DNA from: Ophiosphaerella korrae
Taxonomy: Eukaryota > Ascomycota > Dothideomycetes > Pleosporales > Phaeosphaeriaceae
NCBI GenBank assembly: GCA_028456385.1
Contig: JALNQF010000059.1
Span: 124,001-188,000 of the forward strand
DNA length: 64,000 bases
Reading direction: 5' to 3'
How positions within the stretch are numbered: position 1 is the stretch's first letter; every line of letters begins with the position of its first letter. The notes under the pieces were generated by a model. That model did not search any database, was not told the origin of the DNA, and saw only the letters and a program-made list of their open reading frames with translations. This document shows, one piece after another, positions 45,300 to 56,421 of this stretch. Position numbers and translations under genes: made by a program.

Positions 45300-47757
45300 T
45301 CATACTACGGCGACATCATAGATACGGAGGGAAGTATCGTCGCTGACCGCCGCAATTTGTTGCGCTTCCGGGGCCCTGCCTGGTCTCCAAGCGATCTGGT
45401 TGACAGCCTTTGACGGTGAAAACGCCATATCGAGTTTAGTAACCTCGAATTTATCCATGGTTTCTACAGACACGCGGGCAATGGCAATTTCGCCATTCTC
45501 TGTACCAAAAGCGACGAGGATGTGGTCTAGGAAGACGGATTCATTACACGCCACAGTCGTGATTGCAACACTGGCGACGATTGTACCCTTGAGCCATACA
45601 TCGTTTTCTGTAATTTGCCATATTCTGATAGACTTGTCCCTCCCAGCTGTGGTAAAGGTAGGCTGGACTTGCGGAGTCCACGATGCGCCTAGGATCATTC
45701 GTGTATGCCCTTTGGGATTCGCATGCTTTAGTATGTACTGTGAAGAGTCTATACTCCGCTCCCAGACCACCCACTGCCTATCCCGACCAACACTAAGCAG
45801 ATATCGGTCATCAGGTGAGAACTGTAACGCAGTCACAGTGAGCGAATGTGCCTTTAGTGGTGGCCTAACTTCTAGCCAATCCTTCGTATTGTATAGACGG
45901 ATCACGGCATGGTCAATCGAACTCGCTCGGCATGCGGTTGCCACAAGGCTGCCATTCCTACTCACTGCTACTGCTGATATTTCATACCCGTGACCATACA
46001 ACTTTTCTGTTTCAGGCCAGAGCAGGTGTCGAGCCAAATGATCTTCAAAGGGCGGATGGTTGAACTCAAGGTCTGATTTACATATTACGGATGAAGGATC
46101 GATGGCGTCATTGCCTTCTCCATTGCCGTTCTGTGCTGCTTCATTGTCGTTGCTGCCCACGGCTCGGATAGCTTTATTGGATAGACCAAGCACTGGGACA
46201 TTGGCGGCATCAGGGTGTTGAGCGGTAGTACTTGGATGAATTCCACATAAATTGTAGAGCATATCTGCGACACCTCTCGGTTCATCAAAAACACGGAGAA
46301 GTTTCTCATCTGCTCCGGAGATGAATTGAGAGTCTGTGATTGTGTCGATGCAGTTGAGATCATACCCATGGATTTGGGGACGTGAAAATTCGTGCCATGA
46401 CATGTGTGATGCTTGATGTTCCCATTGTGAGTATACCCTTGTTGTTTGATCTGAGCCTGTTGTGAGTAGATATGACCCACCTTTAGACCAACAAACACTT
46501 TTGACTTCGCGCACATGGCCTGTTATAGCGACATGCTGCGCCCACGTATCGTCCGCGCTTGAATAATTCCACTTCCTCCAGCTCCCAGTGCGGCCAAGGG
46601 AGACGACAGAACGGCCGTTGGGCGACCAGAGACCAATCCAAAACCCACCAGCACTTCCTGTGGCGCTTGTCGAACCCTTTTGTGCGCTGATTTCTCCCAG
46701 TCTTGTGATACAAACCCAAATTCCAGATGAGGTATCACTTTCCCAGATAGCCAATGAGTTGTCTTCTGATGTTGAGAGCAGCTGAAGTTTGCCATGCCTG
46801 TGACACCAAGATGCTGTGTATATCCAATCTTCATGGCCGAGAAGTAACGCCTCAAAGGTAATGGAATGTTTCGAGAGCGGAGATTCAATCCAGTGTGCCT
46901 TGTTTGACAAAGATTTAACTAAACCTCCTAAGGCAGGATCGTCTAGAGCGCTGCTTGCAGCAGGAAGTATGTCCCCGCGATGGATTCTCCATAGCCGGAT
47001 ATACTTGTCTTGACTTGCAGATACTAGCAAGAGATCGCTACTACCATCATACAAAGTTTCTTGAGTAAATTCAAGGGCCCGAATCCAACCTTCGTGCCCG
47101 GTGAGGGCTGCGGAAAGGCACCATTGCGTGTCGCGAGACACAAAAATCTGAATAATGTTTCGCGTGCCTGCAACTGCTAAGACAGTGGACGATTCATCTA
47201 ACTGGGCCAAGGCGAGATTCAGAGGAAAATACTTGGGAGAGAGCGTGATAGTTTGCGACAACAATACGTCTATTGAGGAGTAGTCTGCATCATGGACAAG
47301 CTTCCAGAGCTTCACTAGGCCATCAGACGCGCCAGTAGCAAAGATATCCGACCCTGGAAGCGTGGCTATTCGTGTTAATGAGTTTGAATGTTCAGATATT
47401 GTTTTGATGCACTCGAATTTGAAGGGATGCTCTCGCCAAGCGCGCCATAGCCGCAATGTATTGTCTGCAGAGCCGCTGAGAAGAATTGACACATTGGGGG
47501 ATTGTGTGGGGAAAAACTTGACAGCGTTGACAGGCTTAGTGTGGCCATTTAAGACTGCTCGGACGCCATGCAGTTGTGTATCCTTCCCTGAGTTAGATTA
47601 TGGGGGCTCTTAGGAAGGCTTGACTTGCCTGGGGATCCCATAGGGCAATCGCGTTGTCGGCGCCGAACGCTAAGAGCTGCAGGCCGCCTTGATCCCAATC
47701 TGCTGCAGCGGGATTTCGGTTGCCGCCTATTGAGATGAATGACGAGGAGATGTTCAT
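45300..47757 (-). CDS. ELP2: Elongator complex protein 2 (WD40)
   Basis: Two-propeller WD40 scaffold of Elongator, which adds the 5-carboxymethyl group to wobble uridine of tRNA (mcm5U/ncm5U). Exon 1 (47629-47757) reads ISSSFISIGGNRNPAAADW and LLAFGADNAIALWDPQ, the family opening. Exon 2 (45300-47582) carries many WD repeats, e.g. SILLSGSADNTLRLW, LTGHEGWIRALEF, LLSTSEDNSLAIWE, FTTAGRDKSIRIW. The best intron is 46 nt (47583-47628) with a GC donor (CAG|GCAAGT) and GAAG acceptor; a GT alternative would be only 37 nt. 803 aa. An in-frame ATG at 47793 is another start option. Divergent from URM1. Confidence 0.92.
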
Positions 47758-47963
47758 TCTCACCAAATGCGCATTGTTGTTAGAGTCCAGCATCAAGTCA
47801 TAGCGCCTTTGAGGATTTCTTTAGCGCTAGTTCTCGCTTAAGTAACCCAAAGTAGATAGACTAATACTGGACTCTATCACGAGGTTATGGTGCATAGTCT
47901 GCAGCAGCAGAGTGGTGTCAAGCTCATATATGCGCAGCGCATAGGGCATGGTTGATCTTCAGT
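47758..47963. promoter_or_regulatory. Shared intergenic region between ELP2 and URM1
   Basis: 206 bp separate the chosen start codons of two tRNA wobble-uridine modification genes on opposite strands (170 bp if ELP2 starts at 47793). No consensus site was assigned. A shared promoter is inferred from layout. Confidence 0.5.
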
Positions 47964-48385
47964 ATGTTGCACGATGCTAGTGTCCCAGTTACGATAGAGT
48001 TCACGTTTGTAAGCACTCTTGCATACAACATCAACCATCTGACATGCTGCAGCGGAGGGCTGGAGATTCTGTTCAGCAACCAAAAAAAGCATTCGCTTTC
48101 CATACCCGCCAGAGACGAGTCAGGCACCCGGGCAAACATCGCCTTCCTCGTGAGGCACCTCTGCGACAAGGTCATGACGGACCCTCGCAAGGAGCTTTTT
48201 GTTCTGGATGATACTGTGTAAGTGGGCCTGCTCGCCGACAAAGCGCATTTGCTGACCAGCGCATCAGGCGACCAGGTATCTTGGTGCTCATCAATGAAGC
48301 TGATTGGGAGCTTGAAGGGGAGGACAAGTACGAGCTACAGAAGGACGATCATGTCACGTTTGTGTCAACGCTTCATGGCGGCTAG
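47964..48385 (+). CDS. URM1: Ubiquitin-related modifier Urm1
   Basis: Sulphur carrier for 2-thiolation of wobble uridine in tRNA and a protein modifier (urmylation). Three exons (47964-48004, 48053-48217, 48268-48385) around 48-nt (GTTTGT...GCAG) and 50-nt (GTAAGT...TCAG) introns; 107 aa. The first splice recreates [19 protein letters not shown] and the second [20 protein letters not shown]. The protein ends TLHGG, with the Gly-Gly terminus that is adenylated and thiocarboxylated by Uba4. Length and motifs fit the family exactly. Confidence 0.95.
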
Positions 48386-48639
48386 TTCTCCCAACCCCTC
48401 TCTCGGTGTTGTTCCACCGAAGTACCCTGTGCAATCAAACTGGAGCAGGATGCTAGCGAGTAGGTAGAGAAATGAAGTGGTTGGGGCAGAACCCAGGTAT
48501 TAACTACAAAATTGGTCTAATCTGCATGCACGTGAACGCGCGTTGTCGTGTGCAACCCTGGGTCCCTCGCTTATCATACGCGCCTCCACCACCACCACAT
48601 CGACAACAACAACCATATCTTCAGGAGGCCCGTATCCTC

Positions 48640-50415
48640 ATGGCATTTTCTAGCGATGATGAAGACCTCAAGTCAGCCATTGCGTTGTCCTTGCAGTCGG
48701 GCTACCCAACTGATCAGGCCATATCTGATGAGGAAGGTGAGGATATGCGACGCGCGATCGCATTATCTCTACAAGATCCGGAAGGCCCTGATAGCCCGGA
48801 GAAGCCAATATCAGACGGCTCAGCACAAGTAGGCTCACATTTCAGTCGATCCTCAAAGAAGGGGCAATCTCCTCGGCCAATCACCGAAGTTACATCAACG
48901 ACATCAACGACATCATCTAGCAAGGTCATGGGCTTTCCTGGAATGGATCGCAAAACTATGGAACTTGAACGGCTAGCGAGACTAGGCAAGAGGAAGCGAG
49001 ACCAAGAGCCTGAACGAAGTTCGAAGCAAGTTGTAAAATCGCTTCAATCATCTACGGCCACCAAGCTTCAATATCCCAAAGGAGTCATCAAGCGAACCTT
49101 TGCTACCAAATACCCACGTACTGACGATGTTACCTTGGATGAGGTTCTCGAAGCAGATCACGTACAAATAGCCGTCATCAGCTCGTTTATGTGGGATTCT
49201 GAGTGGCTAAACAAGAAGTTGAATCCAGCCAAGGTGAAACAAATCTGGATCATGAATGCAAAGTATCAAGACGTCCAACAACGATGGGTGCGTGAGATGG
49301 CAGCAGCAGAAATCCCTAACCTAAGGTTGCACTTTCCACCCATGGAAGGCATGATCCACAGCATGCACAGCAAACTCATGCTGCTTTTCGGTCGAGACAA
49401 GCTTCGGTTTGTTGTACCAACAGCAAATATGACCCCAGTTGACTGGGGCGAGGTCAAGAATGACTGGCAACCTGGCGTCATGGAAAATTCTATATTTCTG
49501 ATCGATCTGCCGCGAAGAGATGATGGGCTGGTGGGAAGCAAGGAGGAGCTAACGGCGTTTGGGGCTGAGCTGGTATACTTTCTGGAGAAGCAGAGAGTGG
49601 AGAAGAAGGTTTTGGAGGGTGTGTTGAAGTTTGACTTTTCACAGACAGGGCACCTTCGCTTTGTACATTCCATGTGAGTAAAGGTGGATATTTGTAATGC
49701 ATATTGGCTGATATCAAGTAGTGGTGGGTCTCACAAAGGTAAGCAGCATCATGAAACTGGTTTTCCGGGGTTGATGAGAGCCATTCGGGATTTACAACTT
49801 CATGGTGTCAAGAGAATAGAGCTTGATTATGCGGCATCCTCCATTGGCGCAATCAGCGAAGCTTTCCTGCAGCGGTTGTATCTCGCTGCCTGTGGCGAAG
49901 AGTTCACAAACACGTCAATTCTACCCAATGTAGGTGATAGTATACGGATCTACTTTCCTACGGACAAGGCAGTCAAGAATAGCGTTGGTGGGCCGGACTG
50001 CGGTGGCATCATCTCGCTGGCCCGACAGAGCTACTATGCGGCAAGCTTTCCTCGCCATTGCCTGCGCAACTATGACTCGACGCGGCGCGGAATGCTCTCG
50101 CACAACAAGCTCCTGTTTGCGCGAGGGCGCAGGCAGGACGGAACGGGGCTAGCATGGGTGTATGTTGGTTCGGCCAACGTGTCCGAGGCGGCATGGGGAG
50201 GGCAGAAGGTGGTCAAGGGAGGGCAGATGGGCAGTCTGAACATTCGCAACTGGGAGTGCGGCGTGGTGATGGCGGTGCCGAATGACAGACTAGGGATGGG
50301 CGAGGAAAAGGAGGGGGTACCGGCGATGAGTGTTTTTGAGGGCACGGTCGAGGTGCCGTTTGTGTATCCTGGTGAGGGTTACGGGGACCAGCCGCCTTGG
50401 CTGTTCCAGCCGTGA
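48640..50415 (+). CDS. TDP1: Tyrosyl-DNA phosphodiesterase 1 with N-terminal ubiquitin-interacting motifs
   Basis: Repairs topoisomerase I-DNA adducts by cleaving the 3'-phosphotyrosyl bond. Exons 48640-49673 and 49722-50415 around a 48-nt GTGAGT...AGTAG intron; 575 aa. Residues 5-45 have two ubiquitin-interacting motifs (DLKSAIALSLQS and DMRRAIALSLQD). The two HKD-type motifs are HSMHSKLML and SHNKLLF, the latter followed by YVGSANVSEAAWG. The tail reads PFVYPGEGYGDQPPW. The start is the ATG at 48640 (MAFSSDDED); the frame upstream is not conserved-looking. Confidence 0.93.
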
Positions 50416-50654
50416 TAAGCGAGCGGAGAGGTTGGAATATTTCCGACGATTTTGGGCCGGGGTGCTGTCACGCACGACATGCAGTTAGCAAGCACTAGGG
50501 ACTAGACAGCCGCAGATCGGCTGCGTCGGAAGTGGCGCGCCGATCCGTCGACATATTATCGTGACTTCACCTAGGAGCGTATCTACTGCTGGCTGCTGGG
50601 CCGTGGTGTTGACTACACAGCAGCTCCTCCTCCTCCCCCTCTGCCCTCTTCCCC

Positions 50655-52431
50655 ATGGCCGCGAGCGTCAACGGGCCCATCACGGCGCCAATTCACGTGT
50701 GGTTCACCAGCCCAGCGCGGTCCCATCCAGACGCCAGCCAGGCCAAAGAGCTGCCGCTGCACCTGATCCAACTGATCCTCAGCCATGTACTCCTCCTCCT
50801 CCTCTGCCGACACGTAACCTGACGCCAGACTGCAGCTCGATCATGTGGCGGACCTCGCACGCATCACGCGCACGTCGCGCCTTTTCTACTACATGACGCT
50901 GCCACGACTGTACGAGCACGTCTCGCTACACGCCTATCCTGAGATCCGCTACACGTCCCAGGGCCTGCCAGAGGGCTACGGCAGCGGCAGCCCGTTTGCC
51001 ATGGGCCTCAACACGCTCGTGGCCCGCAGCGTGACCGATTACGTCTACTCGTTCCGCGTCATAGGCGACTGGCGGGCACATGGCGACGACGAGTACAAGC
51101 ACGGGCGGGTGCCAGACAACCACATGATGCTGCAGATTGCCGTGCGGGCCGCGCTGGACAAGATGCCCAAGCTGCGGACGTTTGCGTGGGAGCTCAACAC
51201 CAAGCCCCTCAGCACCCTCTACCAGGGCCTGGCTAGCTGCGCGGCTACGCTAACCACCTTCATCTTGCGCTGCCCAACTCGCCGCGCCCCCCAGCCCACC
51301 ACCACCATTGCGGCCCTGCCCAACCTGCGCTCACTCGTCGTTTATGACATGGACCCGCTGTGCTACCCAGACGACCTGTCACTGGTCCTGCTACGGGCCA
51401 CCAAGCTTGAGAGCCTGCAATTGCACTGGCACCCACGCATGCGCGATGCCGGCGAGGAATCAGTCAATCTCATGTCTCTCTTTGGCCGCTGCCTGGCCGC
51501 CAAGCAAACGCTGCCCGTCCGCACCTTAACCATCCACAACCTCTACACCCGTTTCCTCGGCGGCGGTTTCGAAGACGTCCTCGACATCGACCGCCTTCGT
51601 GAGGTCTCCGTCTTCAACTCTATGGGCTCATCCGACCCCATGACCGTCTTCCTGGACGACGCTTGGCGCATCAACAGCGCCCGTCCCGTGCCCCGTAACC
51701 TCAAGATGCTGCGCACCAACCACACCGACCGCGACCAGGTCCTCGACCTGGCGAAGCTCACCTGCCTCGACCGCCTCTACATTGTCAGCAGCCCCACCAA
51801 AGACGCCTTCAAGACTAACAGCACCGCGCCCACCCCATCCACCCCCTCCACCGCCCGTAACACACCCCCCCTTTCCGATCGGGCATGTACCACCGGTAGC
51901 GACTTGCTCGCCGTCATCGAGACGCATCACCACAATATCCGCCACCTGCTTCTCTCTGACCGCTGGCTCATCTCCGACAGTGCCCTCTACCGCCTCTGCC
52001 GCGCCTGTCCAAACCTCGAACAGCTTGGATTCCGCTGCTGCATCCCACCTTTCGAATTTCTCCGCAAAGTCTTTGCCTGCATGCCTCGACTGTTCGCCAT
52101 CCGCATGCTCCTTCGCTCCGGCTCCGAGCTTGCTGACACCATCTCGTCAATGGATGCCGAGATGCACGCTTTTGCCGTCGCTAGCGAGTTCTGGCGCCCG
52201 GAATATAGTAATCTTCGATACATTGGCTTCGGAGATAAGCTTGTCTTCCGGTTAGGAGGAGTAGTCTTTCCGCCTAAGGATGCCCCGGCCATCGCACAAG
52301 GACAGGAGAATAGCTTCAATGCGAAACGAGCCGGCCCACTCAGGAGGGTGAAGCTGGTCAATCCAGACAGTGTGAAATGGATCGAAATTTGGGGCATGGA
52401 CACTAGCGAATTTTCCACAAAATTCCCTTGA
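50655..52431 (+). CDS. F-box-like / leucine-rich-repeat protein
   Basis: Exon 1 (50655-50786, MAASVNGPITAP) carries the start of an F-box-like motif (LPLHLIQLILSH). A 49-nt GTACTC...TGCAG intron (50787-50835) joins LDHVADLARITRTSR and LPRLYEHVSL, completing the motif. The remainder has leucine-rich segments (LPNLRSLVVYD, LESLQLHW, PNLEQLGFRCC) interrupted by a Thr/Pro/Ser insert near residue 370. 575 aa. Probably an SCF substrate adaptor; targets unknown. Confidence 0.75.
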
Positions 52432-52456
52432 GCCAGTAGAGATGCTGAAAACAGGT

Positions 52457-52651
52457 TCAAACCAAACATACTCTAACTTGCCCTTCTCCGGCGCGAACCT
52501 TCTTGGTCAATCTCATCCAATACCTCTTCATCCTCTGGTCCAACGGTGAGCTTGGATTGGCAGCTACGCACATCTTCCTAGCCTGCTTCTTGGAAATCAG
52601 TCGATATCTTGATGTTTGAGGTTGACGGAATACTCCTCTGATCAGTGCCAT
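52457..52651 (-). CDS. Small basic hypothetical protein
   Basis: 64 codons from a real ATG (MALIRGVFRQPQTSRYRL), rich in Lys/Arg. It lies tail to tail with the F-box-like gene, 25 bp away. I do not recognise it. It could be a genuine short nuclear or mitochondrial protein, or chance. Confidence 0.3.
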   Translation of the reverse strand: MALIRGVFRQPQTSRYRLISKKQARKMCVAANPSSPLDQRMKRYWMRLTKKVRAGEGQVRVCLV

Positions 52652-52771
52652 CTGGCTTACAATCGCTGCACTCGTTCACTTGATGTTGTTGGATGGGGAT
52701 TTATATATTACGTACGACTGTTGTTGCATGGTTTCTTATCAATGTGACGAAAACAGGACAGCTCCCGACCA

Positions 52772-53156
52772 TCACAGCCAAGCTACATTCGATACTACTC
52801 TAATGCTGGATTCTGAATAGACCCATGATGCCAAATGCACCATGTAGAGGGAATCGATAGACTCCGGAGAATGCGCGGTGACAGGGCCGTTATTTCGAGC
52901 GGTTGGTTGGTATTGGGAACAGATATAGGTGAAAAGGGCCATGCTCATGAGAGCTAACAGGACTTTGGCAGCGTACTTGTAATAGCGTGAAACAATCTGT
53001 GAGTGAATATTGCGGGATGCTTGGCAACGCCCAAATGTAAACCACAATTTCATGCTAGAGCATGCGGCGAAGTGTGATAAAACTAGAGGAAATTGCCTTG
53101 ACAACCCACAAGATAATAAAGGAAAGCAGGGTGTTATAGAAGGAGAGCTTGACCAT
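52772..53156 (-). CDS. Possible small membrane protein, two exons
   Basis: Tentative. ATG at 53156 starts MVKLSFYNTLLSFIILWV. A GTCAAG donor and a CACAG acceptor before 53000 would join, in frame, IVSRYYKYAAKVLLALMSM and ALFTYICSQYQ, giving two membrane helices. The donor is weak. More coding-like hydrophobic sequence lies at 53231-53425 on the same strand, so a larger multi-exon gene is possible. Confidence 0.22.
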
Positions 53157-53556
53157 GAATTTGCGATCAGATTTGAACGTAGGATGGGGCTTCAATCACT
53201 TTTCGTCAATAAAACGGTAATAAGCAGTAACTATGTAAAGGGCCACCATGATAAGACATTATAGGGATGCGAAATATACAATAGCTTCCCGTATAGCCCA
53301 AGGGTTTTTCTGCATAAGCTGGAGTAATGAGGAAGTGGGCGAAGACGAAGGTCAAACAAGCCAACAAACAAACAAAAATATGCCCAAGTCAACAAGTGGT
53401 GTCTCAGGTGCGTCTCAAAACTCATACATGGAACTTTCTAACAACAGCCACTCTGATCTAAATGAAGTCAGATAACATTTATCCCATCCATTAATTGTAC
53501 AAATTGACTGTCTAGTATAGTGATACGTGGGACTATGATTTTAGCTACATATAGCT

Positions 53557-54805
53557 TTAAGCATAACGTAGGCCTTCACTCTTTTCATTGCTCGAGCTTC
53601 CAACGAACCCACCGGCCTGTCCCGATGTACCTTGAGATGCTGGATATGGCTGTGGTGCCAATTGCGCAGAGACCATCCTTTGCGGGTACATTGAGGCCGT
53701 CGGGTAAGCTTGTTGTTGCATCGGCAATTGATAGTAGCCCATTTGCGGTTGTCCCCAACCGATTCCAGGCAGTATATGGGCTTGGCCTGGTGGCGGAACC
53801 ACCGCTCCATTCAATATCATTGTTTGTACAATACTGGCTGCCAGTTTCTCGGCATCTTTACTGATTTTGCTGCGGTTGTGGCGGTGACAGTCAACGCATG
53901 CCTGAAATTTTGAGTCAGTATATTATACTATGCCATCATGAGTGACCTCGTACCCATATGAATAATGTTAGGTGCAATATTAGAGCAAAGAATTGGCAGA
54001 CCACACCGGTCGTCTCAACGTTTTGACGATGTGGCTTTTCCTCCCAAAGCTTGTTGATGTAAGCGTCTTGGTCTTGGCAATTTTTGAAAGTCGATGAATA
54101 TTCGTTGCGATATGAATAGCCGCTCGACGTGCGGTTACAATCACGAGTGTAACCCGAATTGCTGTAAGGATCTGAAGAACTGCGGCTGTGCCATACCCAG
54201 GTACCGTTGTCTGCTAGTCCGTAGCTCCCGCTGCTAGAATATCCATAGCCCAGGTCACCAAATTCGCCCCAGCTTATTAACTCGGCCAATGCAAACATGC
54301 CAAATAAAGCGGTGGTGATGAAGCCCAGCCACAGTATTAAATCGATCGCTACGCGTACTCCAGGGTGTACAGGTCGTTTGCGTATTACAAGAACAAGAAT
54401 GCAGGCTGCGCACCAGATTATGGATAAAGAGAATGACAGAAGACATGGCCACAAGATGCTGTCGTATCCATAGTCGTATGAGTAACCAATATTAGGTGTT
54501 GTGCTCAGACACCAGGCGATTGTGCCGATACCGATGAACCCTACTATGATGGCGGCAGTTTGGAGACTGCTTTTGAATTTCCAGTATCGATCGACATTGT
54601 TGAGGCGAGCATTGAGGGTTTGCGTTTCTTCAGTTGTCGGCGCAGGGGGTGTAGTCGCGGCGGTATCTGGTGTCGTTGGGGGAGGAGCAGCGTTCGCAGT
54701 TGTGGGTCGCGAAGAGTTGGAATGGGGTGTCGCAGCGGTGTGTAATGGTGCATTTACTAGGGTTGTTTGTGGCGCCTGAGGCGCTGGTAGTATTTGATCA
54801 GTCAT
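53557..54805 (-). CDS. Four-helix membrane protein with Pro/Gln-rich tail
   Basis: Exon 1 (53954-54805) starts MTDQILPAPQAP. After a Pro/Thr/Ala-rich segment it has hydrophobic helices at about 95-115, 130-155, 170-190 and 265-283. The loop between helices 3 and 4 is Tyr/Ser/Gly-rich with several Cys. A 52-nt GTACGA...TTCAG intron (53902-53953) leads to exon 2 (53557-53901), with ACVDCHRHNRSKIS and a Gln/Pro/Tyr-rich cytosolic tail. 398 aa. Four helices suggest a MARVEL- or SUR7-like layout, but I see no signature of either. Function unknown. Confidence 0.6.
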
Positions 54806-54909
54806 TAAGAAATTAGTATAATTAAGATTTGTGGAAGCAAGCGAATGAATGCACAAAATGTTGCGCGGGTTTGATGGGAATGAATGGTCAAAAGGAATAT
54901 GTTGGACGT

Positions 54910-54970
54910 AAAGGGAAAAAGGGAAGAAGAAGAAAAAAAAAAAAAAGAAGAAGAAGAAGAAGAAGGGAAA
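54910..54970. repeat. 61-bp purine tract (A/AAG repeats)
   Basis: An almost unbroken run of A and G with a central A14 and (AAG)n, about 100 bp upstream of the membrane-protein start. In the minus-strand frame upstream of that gene it would read poly-Phe, which argues against the longer open frame being coding. Confidence 0.85.
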
Positions 54971-55291
54971 GTGGCCGTTGGTCGCTACACAATGCAAAGT
55001 GGACGCCTCGTGGGTTAATTTCCTAAGCTAAATTTAGATTGGAGACGACCTACTCAGGAAGTACTTGATAGGATTCGATCAAGCTAGTCGGCTGTACCGA
55101 GCACCTCTTCATTGCCACAGCGTTATTTAGAGGAGCGCAATCGAGCCTCGAATAGCCTACCGATAACTTTGAAGTTATTTCCTAACAACCTTAGACAAGG
55201 CTTATGCGGCATTGGCATAGTTGCATCTGAGCCCGCAGAAACTCGCGTCAAGGCTTATCGATCATTCGAGACCCTAGCCTAGCCAGGTGTG
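54971..55291. other. Intergenic, nothing recognised
   Basis: About 320 bp of unremarkable sequence between the purine tract and the next gene's 3' end. Confidence 0.5.
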
Positions 55292-55971
55292 TTAGCGTCT
55301 ATAAAGCCACATAATCAGCGACTTCGAGCGCACCTCGTACTGTCTGTTGCTGCGCCTCTGGCCTCTCTCGTCCAAATCTGCGATTTGCCTCTGACCTGCC
55401 AGCTCGACCATGCGCTCTGCTTCGCGCTGTGGAATGGGGACAATAGAGCCCCACTCGCCGGCCGCATCACAGAAGTCGATCATGTCAAGTCGCTCCACTA
55501 CAAGTTGTCAGTAAGAATGTGCTTAGGCTTGGTACAAAACTAACAGTCTGTCATCTCCCTTGAGTGTACTCTCCTAGCTTCGCTATGTTCCTGACGCTGA
55601 TGCACCATGTTGTCTGGATTCATTTGCATAAAGCACATTGGATACCCGGGCTGTCTTTTCATTCGTGAAATAATGCCCTGATAGGTGGCAATATAATCCT
55701 CCTTCTGGGCCCCCGTGATCTTGGCCAGAGCATATTCAAGTGGATATGGAGCAAGAAAGGTGGTTAACCAGGCCATGTCTGCGTCGCGACCAGAGTAATA
55801 CTCGAGCCTTTCAATCAAGCGTTTCGCCAGGCGAAGCGCGAAAAGCCCTATGATTATGAATTCATGATTTGATGGCTGAGCTCGCGAAGCTACTGGCGGT
55901 GCAGCTGGAGTAGCACACACAACATCCGGCGGTAGCGTATATCGGCCAGGCATGTGTCTGTGGTGATGCAT
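55292..55971 (-). CDS. Hypothetical protein, two exons
   Basis: Exon 1 (55545-55971) starts at an ATG (MHHHRHMPGRY). A 47-nt GTTAGT...TGTAG intron (55498-55544, branch TACTGAC) leads in frame to exon 2 (55292-55497); 210 aa. It has one hydrophobic stretch (FIIIGLFALRLAKRLIERL) and otherwise charged helical sequence (MIDFCDAAGEWGSIVPIP). I do not recognise the family. Good splice signals support it being real. Confidence 0.55.
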
Positions 55972-56421
55972 CCTAAAGCGAGAGATCGTTTTGGTCGTGT
56001 GCTTGCAATCAAAGTTGTGTACCTCTCAAGAGCTATGGTGTGGCTTCAAGGTTCATGAGTGCACGGATAGCCGTAGGCAGGTGCAATCACCGACCGTTGT
56101 GCAAACATGGTGTCATTCACCTGTGAGCACGACCCAGACAAGCACAAGCACAAGTCTCAGTCTATCCTGCTCCAAGGTGCTCAGACCGCTGCAGTTTGCC
56201 GCGATATGCTCTAGTCTTGATCTGGGAATATAAGCGAGTATGAGTCGACATGATGCAGCAGCCACTCTTTCTGCGTTTGTGCACCCATGCACTGTAATTC
56301 CTCCCAACCAAAGTAGCCATCTCATTCCTGTTGCTATGCTATAAAAGACAGAGAGAAGTCTTCAGGACTCCTTCTCTACCTCTATCTTCACAGCCAGAAG
56401 CCTCTAACAACAAGCACAGAA
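55972..56421. other. Intergenic with TATA box
   Basis: 450 bp between divergent genes. TATAAAA at 56340-56346 lies 82 bp before the ATG of the downstream gene and is its likely TATA box. Nothing else recognised. Confidence 0.5.

Noticed and set aside
54806..54997. Upstream extension of the membrane protein reading poly-Phe
   Set aside because: It translates a purine tract; the ATG at 54805 is a better start.
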